Numbered from the stretch's first letter, positions 9,629 through 18,633 are shown. The stretch is DNA of 64,000 nt from Streptosporangium canum (GCF_900113865.1 NZ_FOQY01000012.1:1-64000), one strand, 5' to 3'. Program-made: numbers and translations. The notes: a model not told the origin generated them from the letters alone.

Positions 9629-10339
9629 CTAACGCCCCAGACGGGCCTGCAGGCCGTCGAGGATGCAGGTCAGGCCGAAGTCGAAGTTGAGCTTGCGGGC
9701 GATGTCCGGGTCCATGCCGTCGTACTCCGCGTAGCGTTCCGCCAGCTCGGGATGGTCGGCGGCGGCCCGGTCCACCACCGACTTCACCCCGGCCATCAGC
9801 CCTTCGTCGTTCAGCTCGGCGCCGGCCATGGCGGCGCGCCAGGCGATCTCGGGCGTGGTCGCGCCCAGCACGTAGGCCATCAGCGTGGACGAGGCGTAGT
9901 CCAGTGCCATGCCCTCGAACCCCGCCAGCGAGAACGTCCTCAGCAGCCGGGCCGACAGCTCCATCGCGTTGGGGCCGATGGACGGCCGGGTGCCGATCAG
10001 CGCGGCCGACCAGGGATGGTCGAAGAGCGCCGCGCGCAGGCCGTAGGCGAACACCGAGGCCGCGTCCCGCCAGCCGGTGACGTCGGGCGCGGGCAGGGCG
10101 ACCTTGCTGAAGACCTCGTCCATGACCAGTTCGAGCAGCTCGTCCTTGTTGGCCACGTGCCAGTAGATGCTGGTCGCGCCGGAACCGAGCCTGGCGCCCA
10201 GGCGGCGCATGCTCAGCGCGTCGAGGCCTTCGGCGTCGAGCAGCTCCATGGCCGCGCGCACGATCTGGTCGCGGCTGAGCGTCGTGCTCTTGGCAGGGCG
10301 GCTCTCGCGGGTCCAGACCGAGCTGAAGTGCTGTTTCAC
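9629..10339 (-). CDS. TetR-family regulator (TetR_C_1 type)
   Basis: Protein of 236 residues starting at a GTG that gives VKQHFSSVWTRE. The N-terminal helix-turn-helix spans about residues 22-68 (DQIVRAAMELLDAEGLDALS, then SMRRLGARLGSGATSIYWHV). The C-terminal part has the spacing of the tetracycline-repressor C-terminal domain (PF02909) and binds a hydrophobic ligand in known relatives. It is divergent from an MFS efflux gene, with only 54 bases between start codons and repeated sequence elements in that gap. It is therefore very likely the local repressor of that pump. Confidence 0.88.
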   Translation of the reverse strand: MKQHFSSVWTRESRPAKSTTLSRDQIVRAAMELLDAEGLDALSMRRLGARLGSGATSIYWHVANKDELLELVMDEVFSKVALPAPDVTGWRDAASVFAYGLRAALFDHPWSAALIGTRPSIGPNAMELSARLLRTFSLAGFEGMALDYASSTLMAYVLGATTPEIAWRAAMAGAELNDEGLMAGVKSVVDRAAADHPELAERYAEYDGMDPDIARKLNFDFGLTCILDGLQARLGR

Positions 10340-10358
10340 CCTACAAGCATAAATCCAT

Positions 10359-10395
10359 TCGCACGCTGTTCGAGTCTGTCGTACGCTGTGCGAGT
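10359..10395. promoter_or_regulatory. Probable TetR operator between the regulator and MFS genes
   Basis: Two 13-base direct copies, ACGCTGTTCGAGT (10363-10375) and ACGCTGTGCGAGT (10383-10395), sit 20 bases apart. An inverted pair TCGCAC/GTGCGA spans the same region. They lie between the divergent start codons and overlap the MFS start, as expected for an autoregulatory repressor site. Confidence 0.55.
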
Positions 10396-11902
10396 GACAT
10401 CGAACACTGTACGGGCCGAGCCCGACCCCCGGCGTTGGTGGATCTTGGGCGTGCTCTGCCTGAGCCTGCTGGTCCTCGTGGTGGACAACACCGTGCTGAA
10501 CCTGGCCATCCCGGCCTTGATGACGGACCTGGGCGCCAGCCCCTCCGACATCCAGTGGATCATCGACGCCTACATCCTGGTCTTCGCCGGTCTGCTGCTC
10601 ACCTCGGGCAGCCTGTCCGACCGCTACGGACGCAAGCGTTTCCTGATCATCGGCCTCGTCCTCTTCGGCGGGGCCTCGCTGATCGCGCTGCTGGTCACCG
10701 AGCCCTGGCAGCTCATCGCCGCACGCGCGCTGATGGGCGTCGGCGGCTCCATCCTGATGCCGAGCACCCTGTCGATCCTGATCACCGTCTTCGACGACAG
10801 CGAGCGTCGCAAGGCCATCGCCGCCTGGAGCGCGGTGGCCATGGTCGGTGTGATCGCCGGCCCCACGCTGGGCGGCTTCCTGCTGGAGCACTACTGGTGG
10901 GGCTCGATCTTCCTGCTCAACGTGCCGATCACGCTCGTCGCCATCCTCGCGGCCGTGCTGCTGATGCCCGAGACGCGCGGTCCGGCCCGCAGACTCGACC
11001 CGGTCGGCGTGCTGCTGTCCACCGTCGGCATGAGCGCCCTGGTCTTCATGGTCATCTCGGCGCCCGGTAAGGGCTGGACCTCACCCCAGGTGCTGGTGGC
11101 CGCCGTGCTGGCCGTCCTGGCGCTGGGCGGGTTCGTGCTGTGGGAGCGGCGGGCCGAGCAGCCGATGCTGCCGCTCGAACTGTTCCGCGACCGCAACTTC
11201 AGCGGCTCGTCGTTCTCGATCGTGCTGATGTCGTTCGGCACCGGTGCGCTGCTGCTGATGCTCACCCAGTATCTGCAGTTCGTGCTGGGCTACGGTCCCA
11301 TGCGGGCCGGTATCGCGCTGCTGCCGTACGCCGTGGCCGCCGCGCTCTTCAACGGCGTCGGCGCGGGCCTCGGGCAGAAGGTCAGCAACCGCACGCTGGT
11401 GGCGCTGGGGCTGGGCGTGATGGCCCTCGGCTTCGGCGTGCTCGCCTTCATGACCGCCGACACCGGGTACGGCGTGATGATCGCGGGTCTGATGCTCATG
11501 GGCGTCGGCGGCGGTCTCGCGGGTCCCGCGGCCTACGCGACCCTGATGGGCGCGGTGCCGCCCGAGCACGCCGGTGTGGGATCGGCGCTCAACGACACCG
11601 TCCAGCAGGTGGGGATGGCGCTCAGCGTGGCCGTGCTCGGCAGCGTGCTGGCCGGGGTCTACACCTCGTCGATGCCCGCCGTGGCCCCGGCCGCCGCGCG
11701 GGACTCGATCGGCGGCGCGATCCTGCTCGGCGACCCGGGACTGATCCGGACCGCCCGGGACGCGTTCGTCTCGGCCATGTCGTTCGGCTCCTGGGTGGGC
11801 GTCGGCTTCACCCTCGCGGCCGCCGCTCTGGCGTTCGCGGTGCTGCGCCCGGCCCCCGCGGCCCCGGCCTCGGAGCCGGACCTGGTGGAGACGGGGAGCT
11901 GA
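10394..11902 (+). CDS. DHA2-family (14-TMS) MFS drug efflux transporter
   Basis: Protein of 502 residues from a GTG giving VTSNTVRAEPDPRRWW; a GTG two codons earlier is also possible. Fourteen membrane helices can be traced. The motif-A loop GSLSDRYGRKR follows helix 2, and motif C is seen as GPTLGGFLLEHYWW, typical of drug:H+ antiporters of the EmrB/QacA group. It exports toxic hydrophobic compounds across the cell membrane. Expression is presumably derepressed when the divergent TetR protein binds a ligand. A bulged hairpin follows the stop. Confidence 0.9.
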   Translation: MTSNTVRAEPDPRRWWILGVLCLSLLVLVVDNTVLNLAIPALMTDLGASPSDIQWIIDAYILVFAGLLLTSGSLSDRYGRKRFLIIGLVLFGGASLIALLVTEPWQLIAARALMGVGGSILMPSTLSILITVFDDSERRKAIAAWSAVAMVGVIAGPTLGGFLLEHYWWGSIFLLNVPITLVAILAAVLLMPETRGPARRLDPVGVLLSTVGMSALVFMVISAPGKGWTSPQVLVAAVLAVLALGGFVLWERRAEQPMLPLELFRDRNFSGSSFSIVLMSFGTGALLLMLTQYLQFVLGYGPMRAGIALLPYAVAAALFNGVGAGLGQKVSNRTLVALGLGVMALGFGVLAFMTADTGYGVMIAGLMLMGVGGGLAGPAAYATLMGAVPPEHAGVGSALNDTVQQVGMALSVAVLGSVLAGVYTSSMPAVAPAAARDSIGGAILLGDPGLIRTARDAFVSAMSFGSWVGVGFTLAAAALAFAVLRPAPAAPASEPDLVETGS

Positions 11903-11936
11903 GAGGTCCGCCAGGCTGTCGAGCCTGCGCGTCCAC

Positions 11937-11978
11937 GCGTCGGTGGCCGATCCCGCGGAGCGGGTCGGCCACCGACGC
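11937..11978 (+). terminator. Terminator of the MFS gene
   Basis: A long stem (GCGTCGGTGGCCGA paired with TCGGCCACCGACGC, plus further pairs after a one-base bulge) lies 35 bases after the MFS stop. There is no T-run. Confidence 0.75.
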
Positions 11979-12478
11979 GGTTGTAGCCGGTCCTGCGGTC
12001 GCAGAGTAGGTAACCGGCATGGCCACGCCGTCGTCTGTGGCGGAGCCGGACCTTCGACGCCTCCAGTGATCTTCTGGGGGCCGGAGGGAGTGCCCGGCGG
12101 AAAGGCTCGCAAAAATTCATGCATTTCAGATTGCTTTAGTGGGAAATCTGGGTGACGATGAATCCGTGAGCCGCTCGGCTCGACCCCGAAGCCCGGGCGG
12201 GGAACCTGGGGGGTGCTCCGCCCGATGTCCTGTACGGCTTGCGCCGCCCGTCGCAGGGCGCAAGCCGTACAGGACCCCCGGCCCGTGAAGGCGGCTCGTG
12301 GAGGCGGCCCCGGACGGTCGCGCCGGCCGTGTCGCGCGGATCCGGGGAGGCGGGGAAGGCGTCCCGGGCGTGGCCGGTGGGCCGCGCGGATCCGAAGATT
12401 ACAGTGTGACGGCTTGAGTGGATATCTACCGACACATTGACGGTAGGAGTGGTCGTCCCGAGCGGCGATACTCGATAC
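11979..12478. other. 500-bp intergenic region before the aminotransferase operon
   Basis: I find no convincing gene. It contains the palindrome at 12227-12275 and an AT-rich island around 12110-12150 in otherwise GC-rich DNA. The right end carries the promoter for the aminotransferase gene: a TTGACG hexamer lies at 12437, but its spacing to a GATACT box at 12467 is too long for a standard promoter, so I do not assign it. Confidence 0.45.
12227..12275. repeat. Second copy of the GTACGGCTTGCGCC palindrome
   Basis: A perfect 19-bp inverted repeat surrounds an 11-base loop. Its inner 14 bases are identical to the stem at 2426-2467. It lies more than 300 bases past the nearest upstream gene end, so it is either a displaced terminator or a mobile palindromic element. 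Confidence 0.8.
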
Positions 12479-13780
12479 ATGTCGGACCTTCTCGCACGCC
12501 ACCGGGCGGTAATGCCCAACTGGCTGGCCCTCTATTACAACGAGCCCATCGAGATCGTCGGCGGCAAGGGCAACCGGGTCGTCGACGCGTCGGGGAAGAG
12601 CTATCTGGACTTCTTCGCGGGCATCCTGACCAACATGATCGGGTACGACGTGCCCGAGGTGCGCGAGGCCGTCGAGCGCCAGCTCGCCACCGGGGTCGTC
12701 CACACCTCCACGGTCTACCTGCTCCGCGGCCAGGTCGAGCTCGCCGAGAAGATCGCCAAGCTGTCCGGAATCAAGGACGCGAAGGTCTTCTTCACCAACT
12801 CCGGCACCGAGGCCAACGAGACCGCGCTGCTGCTGGCGACCTACGCGCGCAAGTCCGACCAGGTGCTCGCCATGCGGCAGAGCTACCACGGCCGCTCCTT
12901 CGGCACGGTCGGCGTGACCGGCAACCGGGCCTGGAGGAACAACTCGCTGTCGCCGCTGAACGTGCACTTCCTGCACGGCGCCGACCGTCACCTCACCCAG
13001 TTCCGCGGGCTGTCGGACGCCGACTACATCAAGGCCTGCGTCGACGACCTGCGCCACGTGCTCGCCACATCCGTCGGCGGTGACGTGGCCGCGCTGATCG
13101 CCGAGCCGATCCAGGGCGTGGGCGGGTTCACCATGGCCCCCGACGGGCTGTTCGCCGCCTACAAGGAGGTCCTGGACGAGCAGGGCATCCTGTTCGTCTC
13201 CGACGAGGTGCAGACCGGCTGGGGCCGTACCGGCTCGGCGTTCTTCGGCATCCAGAACCACGGCGTCACGCCGGACATGATGACCTTCGCCAAGGGGCTG
13301 GGCAACGGCTTCGCGGTCGGCGGCGTCGTGGCCCGCGGCGACCTGATGGACAACCTGCACGCGGTCGGCCTCGCGACCTTCGGCGGCAACCCGATCTCGA
13401 TGGCCGCCGCCAACGCGACGCTGGACTACGTCCTCGACCACGACCTGCAGGCGAACGCCGCCCGGACCGGCACCCTGATCATCGACGGGCTCCGCGAGGC
13501 CGCGCCGCGCCTGCCGATCGTCGGCGACGTCCGCGGGAAGGGCCTGATGTTCGCCGTCGAGCTCGTCGACCCGGCGACCGGCGAGCCCTCCCCGGCGCTC
13601 GCGGCCCGCTTCATGGAGGAGACCAGGAAGGCCGGCCTGCTCGCGGGCAAGGGCGGACTGTACGGCAACGTGCTCCGCATGGCCCCGCCGCTCACCCTGA
13701 CACCGGACGAGGCCGCCGAGGGCCTTGGGATCATCGTCAACGCACTCGAAGTCGTCAACGCCGAGGTGGTCCCGTCGTGA
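12479..13780 (+). CDS. Class III PLP aminotransferase (beta-alanine/omega-amino acid type)
   Basis: Protein of 433 residues starting at the ATG giving MSDLLARHRAVMPNW, where family homology begins; an in-frame TTG 14 codons upstream is less likely. The fold-type I signature is complete: NSGTEANETA near residue 109, SYHGRSFGTVG near 135, cofactor Asp242 in SDEVQTGWGR, and Schiff-base Lys272 in TFAKGLGNGF. It transfers the amino group of an omega-amino acid to pyruvate or 2-oxoglutarate. Its stop overlaps the start of mmsA, so the likely substrate is beta-alanine or beta-aminoisobutyrate, which would give malonate or methylmalonate semialdehyde for MmsA. The substrate is an inference from this coupling. 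Confidence 0.85.
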   Translation: MSDLLARHRAVMPNWLALYYNEPIEIVGGKGNRVVDASGKSYLDFFAGILTNMIGYDVPEVREAVERQLATGVVHTSTVYLLRGQVELAEKIAKLSGIKDAKVFFTNSGTEANETALLLATYARKSDQVLAMRQSYHGRSFGTVGVTGNRAWRNNSLSPLNVHFLHGADRHLTQFRGLSDADYIKACVDDLRHVLATSVGGDVAALIAEPIQGVGGFTMAPDGLFAAYKEVLDEQGILFVSDEVQTGWGRTGSAFFGIQNHGVTPDMMTFAKGLGNGFAVGGVVARGDLMDNLHAVGLATFGGNPISMAAANATLDYVLDHDLQANAARTGTLIIDGLREAAPRLPIVGDVRGKGLMFAVELVDPATGEPSPALAARFMEETRKAGLLAGKGGLYGNVLRMAPPLTLTPDEAAEGLGIIVNALEVVNAEVVPS

Positions 13781-15282
13781 AGAACATCACCCACTGGATC
13801 AACGGCGCTCCCGCCGAGGGCGCCGGCCGCGTGTCCGAGATCTTCAATCCGGCGACGGGCGAGGTCAGCGGGCAGGTCCAGCTGGCGTCGGTGGCCGAGG
13901 TCGACGCGGCCGTGGCCGCCGCCGTGGCGGCCTTCCCGGCCTGGCGGGACGCCTCGCTGGTCAAGCGGGCACGGGTGCTGTTCCGCTTCCGCGAGCTGAT
14001 GTACGCCAACCAGGACGAGATCGCCCGGCTCATCTCCGCCGAGCACGGCAAGGTCCACTCCGACGCGCTGGGCGAGGTGGCCCGCGGCCTGGAGGTCGTG
14101 GAGTTCGCCTGCGGCATCCCGCACCTGCTCAAGGGCGGCTTCTCCGAGGGCGTCTCCACCCGGGTCGACTCCTTCTCGATCCGCCAGCCGCTGGGCGTCG
14201 TCGCCGGCATCACCCCGTTCAACTTCCCGGCCATGGTGCCGATGTGGATGTTCCCGATCGCGATCGCCGCGGGCAACGCCTTCATCCTCAAGCCGTCCGA
14301 GAAGGACCCGTCGGCCTCGCTGCTGATGGCCTCGCTCTGGAAGGAGGCAGGGCTGCCGGACGGCGTCTTCAACGTCGTCCAGGGCGACAAGGTGGCGGTG
14401 GACCGGCTGCTGGAGCACCCGGACGTGCGCGCCGTCTCCTTCGTCGGGTCCACGCCCATCGCCAAGTACGTCTACGAGACCGGCACCTCCCACGGCAAGC
14501 GGGTCCAGGCGCTGGGCGGCGCCAAGAACCACATGCTCGTGCTCCCCGACGCCGACCTCGACCTCGTCGCCGACGCCGCGGTGTCGGCGGGCTTCGGTTC
14601 GGCGGGGGAGCGCTGCATGGCGATCTCCGTCGTGCTGGCGGTGGACCCGGTCGGCGACGAGCTGGTCGACAAGATCGTCTCCCGTGTCTCCGCGCTGACC
14701 ATCGGCCCCGGCGACGATCCCGCCTCCGAGATGGGCCCCCTGGTCACCGAGGTCCACCGCGACAAGGTCGCCTCCTATCTCGACCTGGGCGTCTCCGAGG
14801 GCGCCAAGCTCGTCGTGGACGGCCGCCGGACCCCGGTCCTCGGCGGCGCCGCCGCGGACGAGACGCCGGGCTTCTGGCTCGGTCCCACGGTCCTCGACCA
14901 CGTCCCGGCGGAATCCCGGGTCCACCGGGAGGAGATCTTCGGCCCGGTCCTGGCGATCGTGCGCGTGTCCTCCTACGAGGAGGGGGTGGAGCTGATCAAC
15001 GGCGGCGAGTTCGGCAACGGCACCGCGGTCTTCACCAACGACGGCGGCGCCGCCCGGCGCTTCCAGAACGAGGTGGAGGTCGGCATGATCGGCATCAACG
15101 TGCCGATCCCGGTGCCGATGGCCTTCTACAGTTTCGGCGGCTGGAAGGCCTCGCTGTTCGGCGACACCCACGTCCACGGGACCGAGGGCGTGCACTTCTA
15201 CACCCGGGGCAAGGTCGTCACGTCGCGCTGGCTCGACCCGAGCCACGGCGGCGTCAACCTGGGGTTCCCGACCAACAGGTAG
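13777..15282 (+). CDS. mmsA: CoA-acylating (methyl)malonate-semialdehyde dehydrogenase
   Basis: Protein of 501 residues. It starts at a GTG that overlaps the upstream stop codon (GTGA), so the two genes are translationally coupled. ALDH-superfamily landmarks are clear: ITPFNFPAMVPMW near residue 145, ILKPSEKDPS near 170, SFVGSTPIAKYVY near 221, catalytic Cys280 in GSAGERCMAISV, and FGPVL further on. The GERCMA context without the usual general-base Glu is characteristic of MmsA, which oxidises malonate or methylmalonate semialdehyde with CoA and NAD to acetyl- or propionyl-CoA and CO2. It completes the pathway begun by the upstream transaminase. A terminator follows. Confidence 0.92.
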   Translation: MKNITHWINGAPAEGAGRVSEIFNPATGEVSGQVQLASVAEVDAAVAAAVAAFPAWRDASLVKRARVLFRFRELMYANQDEIARLISAEHGKVHSDALGEVARGLEVVEFACGIPHLLKGGFSEGVSTRVDSFSIRQPLGVVAGITPFNFPAMVPMWMFPIAIAAGNAFILKPSEKDPSASLLMASLWKEAGLPDGVFNVVQGDKVAVDRLLEHPDVRAVSFVGSTPIAKYVYETGTSHGKRVQALGGAKNHMLVLPDADLDLVADAAVSAGFGSAGERCMAISVVLAVDPVGDELVDKIVSRVSALTIGPGDDPASEMGPLVTEVHRDKVASYLDLGVSEGAKLVVDGRRTPVLGGAAADETPGFWLGPTVLDHVPAESRVHREEIFGPVLAIVRVSSYEEGVELINGGEFGNGTAVFTNDGGAARRFQNEVEVGMIGINVPIPVPMAFYSFGGWKASLFGDTHVHGTEGVHFYTRGKVVTSRWLDPSHGGVNLGFPTNR

Positions 15283-15290
15283 TCTCGGCG

Positions 15291-15332
15291 CGGCGGAGCC
15301 CGGGGAGAGAGGTCACTCCCCGGGCTCCGCCG
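15291..15332 (+). terminator. Terminator of the aminotransferase-mmsA operon
   Basis: A perfect 17-bp stem (CGGCGGAGCCCGGGGAG with its complement) closes an 8-base loop 8 bases after the mmsA stop. Confidence 0.88.
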
Positions 15333-15449
15333 TGTCATCGCAGGTCACCATGGTCGTTCCGGGGGCGGGAAAGATCCGTGCGAGCTGCCGGCCGGGGAGT
15401 GGGCCGATAGGCTCCGGTCAGGTCGGCAGCGGCATCGTGGGAGGACTTC

Positions 15450-16700
15450 GTGGCCAGGGACAGGCTCCGCCGTACGCGTCTCGGAGTGCTGGCGGGGGCG
15501 GGCGGGCTGGCACTCGCCGTCGCCGTCCCGGCGGGGATCGCGAGCGCCGCCCCGCCGACGGGGAGCCCGTCGGCCCCGGCCGCCGCCCGCCCGGTGGCCG
15601 CCGCGGCCACGGTCCCCACCGCCGCGCCCACCCGGGGCTCCGGTGCGAGCCCCAGCCCGAAGCCCTCGGCGTCCATCGGCAAGGGCGAGGGCACGCTCCG
15701 GGTGCTCACGTTCCAGGGCCACGTCGAGTACGGCGGGACCAGCTCCAGGGCCAACTGGGTCTCCTCCTTCGAGGAGGACACGGGGTGCCGGGTCGTGAAG
15801 CTCGACCGGGTCAGGTCGGGCGAGGAGATGGCCGCCAAGCTCCTCGGCAACTCCTACGACGTCATCTCGCCCCCGCCGGACCTGGCCGGACTGCTGATCG
15901 CGGAGCGCAGGGTCGCGCCGGTCGAGACCGCTCTGATCGAGGCCTACAAGCACATCCCCAAGCGGCTGCGCGAGCTGCCCGCCCTGCGGCGGGAGGGCAA
16001 GGTCTACGGCATCCCGTATCTCTGGGCGGTCAACCAGGTCATCTACGAGCTGGGCAGGCCGCAGGGGCCGGAGGCCCTCTACACGACCTCCCCCGTGGCG
16101 ATCAGGGACAGCCCGCTGAGCATCGCCGACGCCGCGCTGGCTCTCGCGCGGACCGGCGCCGGGCCGGAGGTCAAGGACCCGTTCCAGCTCACCGCCGCCC
16201 AGCTCGACGCGGCTGTGAAGCTGCTCGCCGAGCGGGACGGTCCCGACCGGGTCTACTGGAAGGACTCCACCGATGTGATCCGGGCCCTCGCGGCGGGCTC
16301 GGTGCGGCTCGCCCAGGCCCTGCCGTACCACCGGGATCTCTTCCGGCGCGCGGGCCGGCCGATGAAGGCGCTGGACGGGGCGCCGATGACCGGGTGGGTC
16401 GACTCGTGGATGCTCGCGGCCAAGCCCGCCAGCCCGAACTGCGCCTACAAGTGGCTGAACTGGACCAGCTCGGCGGAGGCGCAGCGCTCGGCCGCCGCCT
16501 GGACGGGGCTCGCCCCGGCCAACCCCGAGGCGTGCACGGGGCGTGCCCGGCGCATGTGCGAGATCTACCGCGTCCGCGACGACGCCTGGCTCCGGCGTGT
16601 CTTCTTCGCCGCCCGCCCGACAAGGGATTGCGGCGGCCAGGGCGGGGAATGCACCGACTACACCGACTGGACGCAACGCTGGAAGAACCTTGTGAAGTGA
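15450..16700 (+). CDS. PotD-like extracellular solute-binding protein
   Basis: Protein of 416 residues from a GTG after an excellent GGGAGGA site. Residues 1-33 form a signal peptide (RRTRLGVLAGAGGLALAVAV, then an ASA-type cleavage site). A low-complexity Ala/Pro/Ser linker runs to about residue 75. The rest matches the spermidine/putrescine-binding family: LRVLTFQGHVEYGG, SFEEDTGCRVV, GIPYLWAVNQVIY and a C-terminal ANPEAC. There is no lipobox cysteine, so it would be released or held another way. No permease or ATPase gene lies next to it. It sits in an amine-catabolism neighbourhood, so a polyamine ligand is plausible. Confidence 0.8.
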   Translation: MARDRLRRTRLGVLAGAGGLALAVAVPAGIASAAPPTGSPSAPAAARPVAAAATVPTAAPTRGSGASPSPKPSASIGKGEGTLRVLTFQGHVEYGGTSSRANWVSSFEEDTGCRVVKLDRVRSGEEMAAKLLGNSYDVISPPPDLAGLLIAERRVAPVETALIEAYKHIPKRLRELPALRREGKVYGIPYLWAVNQVIYELGRPQGPEALYTTSPVAIRDSPLSIADAALALARTGAGPEVKDPFQLTAAQLDAAVKLLAERDGPDRVYWKDSTDVIRALAAGSVRLAQALPYHRDLFRRAGRPMKALDGAPMTGWVDSWMLAAKPASPNCAYKWLNWTSSAEAQRSAAAWTGLAPANPEACTGRARRMCEIYRVRDDAWLRRVFFAARPTRDCGGQGGECTDYTDWTQRWKNLVK

Positions 16701-16772
16701 GCGGGGGTTGCGTGGTCCGAGCTTGACGCGAGCCGCGGGCACGTCCATCCCCCCGCTGGGCGTGACCCGCCA

Positions 16773-16810
16773 GGGGCGCTCCGGGCGCTCCCCCGACCCC
16801 GGAGCGCCCC
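16773..16810 (+). terminator. Terminator after the PotD-like gene
   Basis: A 13-bp stem pairs GGGGCGCTCCGGG with CCCGGAGCGCCCC around a 12-base loop. Confidence 0.85.
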
Positions 16811-16915
16811 GTCTTCTCCGCAGGCATGCCCGTCCTTGCCTTGATTCACCACGATTTCCATCGTGATCTTCAGTATCAGCAATGGATTCAGTGGTTAAAT
16901 CATGTCTTCGCTATC

Positions 16916-16931
16916 GACTGGTTGACCAGTC
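16916..16931 (+). promoter_or_regulatory. Inverted repeat upstream of the saccharopine-dehydrogenase-family gene
   Basis: GACTGGT and ACCAGTC flank a TG centre, ending 18 bases before the ATG. The centre also creates a TTGACC hexamer. The position and symmetry suggest an operator. The word CAGTGGTTAAATCA lies just upstream at 16889-16902. Confidence 0.5.
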
Positions 16932-16949
16932 AGCGACTAGGCTCCTGTC

Positions 16950-18176
16950 ATGAGAATCCTTCTTGTGGGAGCGGGCGGGGTCGGCTCCGCTGTGGTTCCG
17001 ATCGCCGCGCGCCGAGATTTCTTCGAACACATCGTGGTGGCGGACTCCAGACAGAGCCGCGCCGCCGACGCCGTGGCCAAGATCGGTGATCCGCGCTTCA
17101 GCGCCATCGGGCTGGACGCCTCCGACCAGGCGGCGGTCGAGGCCGCCCTGGCCGAGCACCGCTGTGACGTCCTCTTCAACGCCGTGGACCCCCGTTTCAC
17201 CATGTCCCTTTTCCGGGCGGCGCTCAACGCCGGGGCGCACTACCTCGACATGGCGATGTCGTTGTCGCGGCCCCACCCCCGCAGGCCGTACGAGCTGACC
17301 GGCGTGAAGCTGGGCGACGAGCAGTTCGCGCTCGGCGACGCCTGGCGCGACAGGGGCCGGCTGGCGCTGGTCGGCATGGGGGTGGAGCCCGGACTCGCCG
17401 ACGTGTTCGCGCGCTACGCGGCCGAGCACCTCTTCGAGAGCATCGAGGAGATCGGCATCCGCGACGGGTCGAACCTGGTGGTCGAGGGCTACGACTTCGC
17501 GCCGACCTTCTCGGTCTGGACGACCATCGAGGAGTGCCTCAACCCGCCGGTGATCTGGGAGAACGGCGCCTGGCACACCACCGAGCCCTTCAGCGAGCCG
17601 GAGGTCTTCGACTTCCCCGAGGGGATCGGCCCGGTCGAGTGCGTGAACGTCGAGCACGAGGAGGTGCTGCTCGTCCCGCGCTGGATCGACACCAAGCGGG
17701 TGACGTTCAAGTACGGCCTCGGCGAGGAGTTCATCGACGTCCTCAAGACCCTGCACAAGCTCGGCCTGGACAACGCGGGCAAGATCCGGGTCGGCGGCGT
17801 CGAGGCCTCGCCCCGTGACGTCGTCGCGGCCAGCCTGCCCGATCCGGCCACGCTCGGCGACCGGATGCGCGGCAAGACCTGCGCGGGCACCTGGGTGAAG
17901 GGTGTCGGCAAGGACGGCGAGCCGCGCGAGGTCTACCTCTACCACGTGGTCGACAACGAGTGGTCGATGCGCGAGTACGGTTGCCAGGCGGTGGTCTGGC
18001 AGACCGCCGTGCACCCGGTGGTCGCCCTGGAGCTGCTGGCCACCGGCGGCTGGTCGGGCACCGGGGTGCTGGGGCCCGAGGCGTTCGACGCGGTGCCGTT
18101 CCTGGATCTGCTCAACGCCTACGGCTCGCCGTGGGGCATGCGCGACCAGGCCGGCCAGGTCCTGCAGTCCGCCTGA
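16950..18176 (+). CDS. Saccharopine dehydrogenase-family NAD(P)-dependent enzyme
   Basis: Protein of 408 residues with an N-terminal Rossmann dinucleotide site (MRILLVGAGGVGSAVVPIA). The catalytic/dimer domain of the saccharopine dehydrogenase family follows, including LNAGAHYLDMA near residue 95 and GMGVEPGLADVFARYAA near 133. Relatives include lysine-2-oxoglutarate reductase, lysine 6-dehydrogenase and carboxy(nor)spermidine dehydrogenase. Its position between a PotD-like binding protein and GABA-type genes favours a polyamine or lysine role, but the exact substrate cannot be told. No strong ribosome site precedes the ATG, so the message may be nearly leaderless. Confidence 0.82.
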   Translation: MRILLVGAGGVGSAVVPIAARRDFFEHIVVADSRQSRAADAVAKIGDPRFSAIGLDASDQAAVEAALAEHRCDVLFNAVDPRFTMSLFRAALNAGAHYLDMAMSLSRPHPRRPYELTGVKLGDEQFALGDAWRDRGRLALVGMGVEPGLADVFARYAAEHLFESIEEIGIRDGSNLVVEGYDFAPTFSVWTTIEECLNPPVIWENGAWHTTEPFSEPEVFDFPEGIGPVECVNVEHEEVLLVPRWIDTKRVTFKYGLGEEFIDVLKTLHKLGLDNAGKIRVGGVEASPRDVVAASLPDPATLGDRMRGKTCAGTWVKGVGKDGEPREVYLYHVVDNEWSMREYGCQAVVWQTAVHPVVALELLATGGWSGTGVLGPEAFDAVPFLDLLNAYGSPWGMRDQAGQVLQSA

Positions 18177-18318
18177 TCCGGCTCCAGGCGCGCCCGGCTC
18201 CCGCCTGAGGCCGCACCCCGCCCGCCTGGCCCGGCTCGCTCCGGGTCCGGTTCCCGGCGTCCGGTCCCCGAGTCCGTACGCCGCCCGCGACGGCCGCCGT
18301 CGCGGCTGACGCCACCCT

Positions 18319-18360
18319 CCGCGGGGCGGCGGCCATGATCACCTGGCCGCCGCCCCGCGG
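18319..18360 (+). terminator. Strong hairpin after the saccharopine-dehydrogenase-family gene
   Basis: A perfect 17-bp stem (CCGCGGGGCGGCGGCCA with its complement) closes the 8-base loop TGATCACC. It is 143 bases after the stop. The sequence from here to 18633 holds the promoter of the peptide ABC operon and no other gene that I can see. Confidence 0.8.
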
Positions 18361-18633
18361 CGTGTCAGGCCAGGTCTGTGACGTCTCTCACCCGGTGCCG
18401 GCGGGACTGTACAGCTTGTGTCCCGGCATTGTTGCAGGATCCGGACACCATGACTCCTGATCGTTATGCCAGGTGGTCGGCATGCTCCCCTTCGACAGGT
18501 ATCGTTTCGCTCATCCCAGACTAAAAAAGTCAAAGCGGGATTAAACGTGCGCTAACGGGGATATGCGACATCCGCTCACGTGGATGGCCAACGCCACCCC
18601 TCGCGCTCTCGGGCGACACACGAGGGGAGGACG

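Noticed and set aside
11943-12155. Short open frame of 70 codons after the MFS gene
   Set aside because: It overlaps the terminator hairpin, lacks a ribosome site and shows no recognisable family.
12437-12478. Upstream TTG start extending the aminotransferase by 14 codons
   Set aside because: The added residues are not family-like, and the ATG at 12479 begins where homologues begin.
11081-13441. A 786-codon antisense frame across the MFS and aminotransferase genes
   Set aside because: It crosses two well-supported genes and an intergenic region, and its composition is that of a GC-rich shadow frame.
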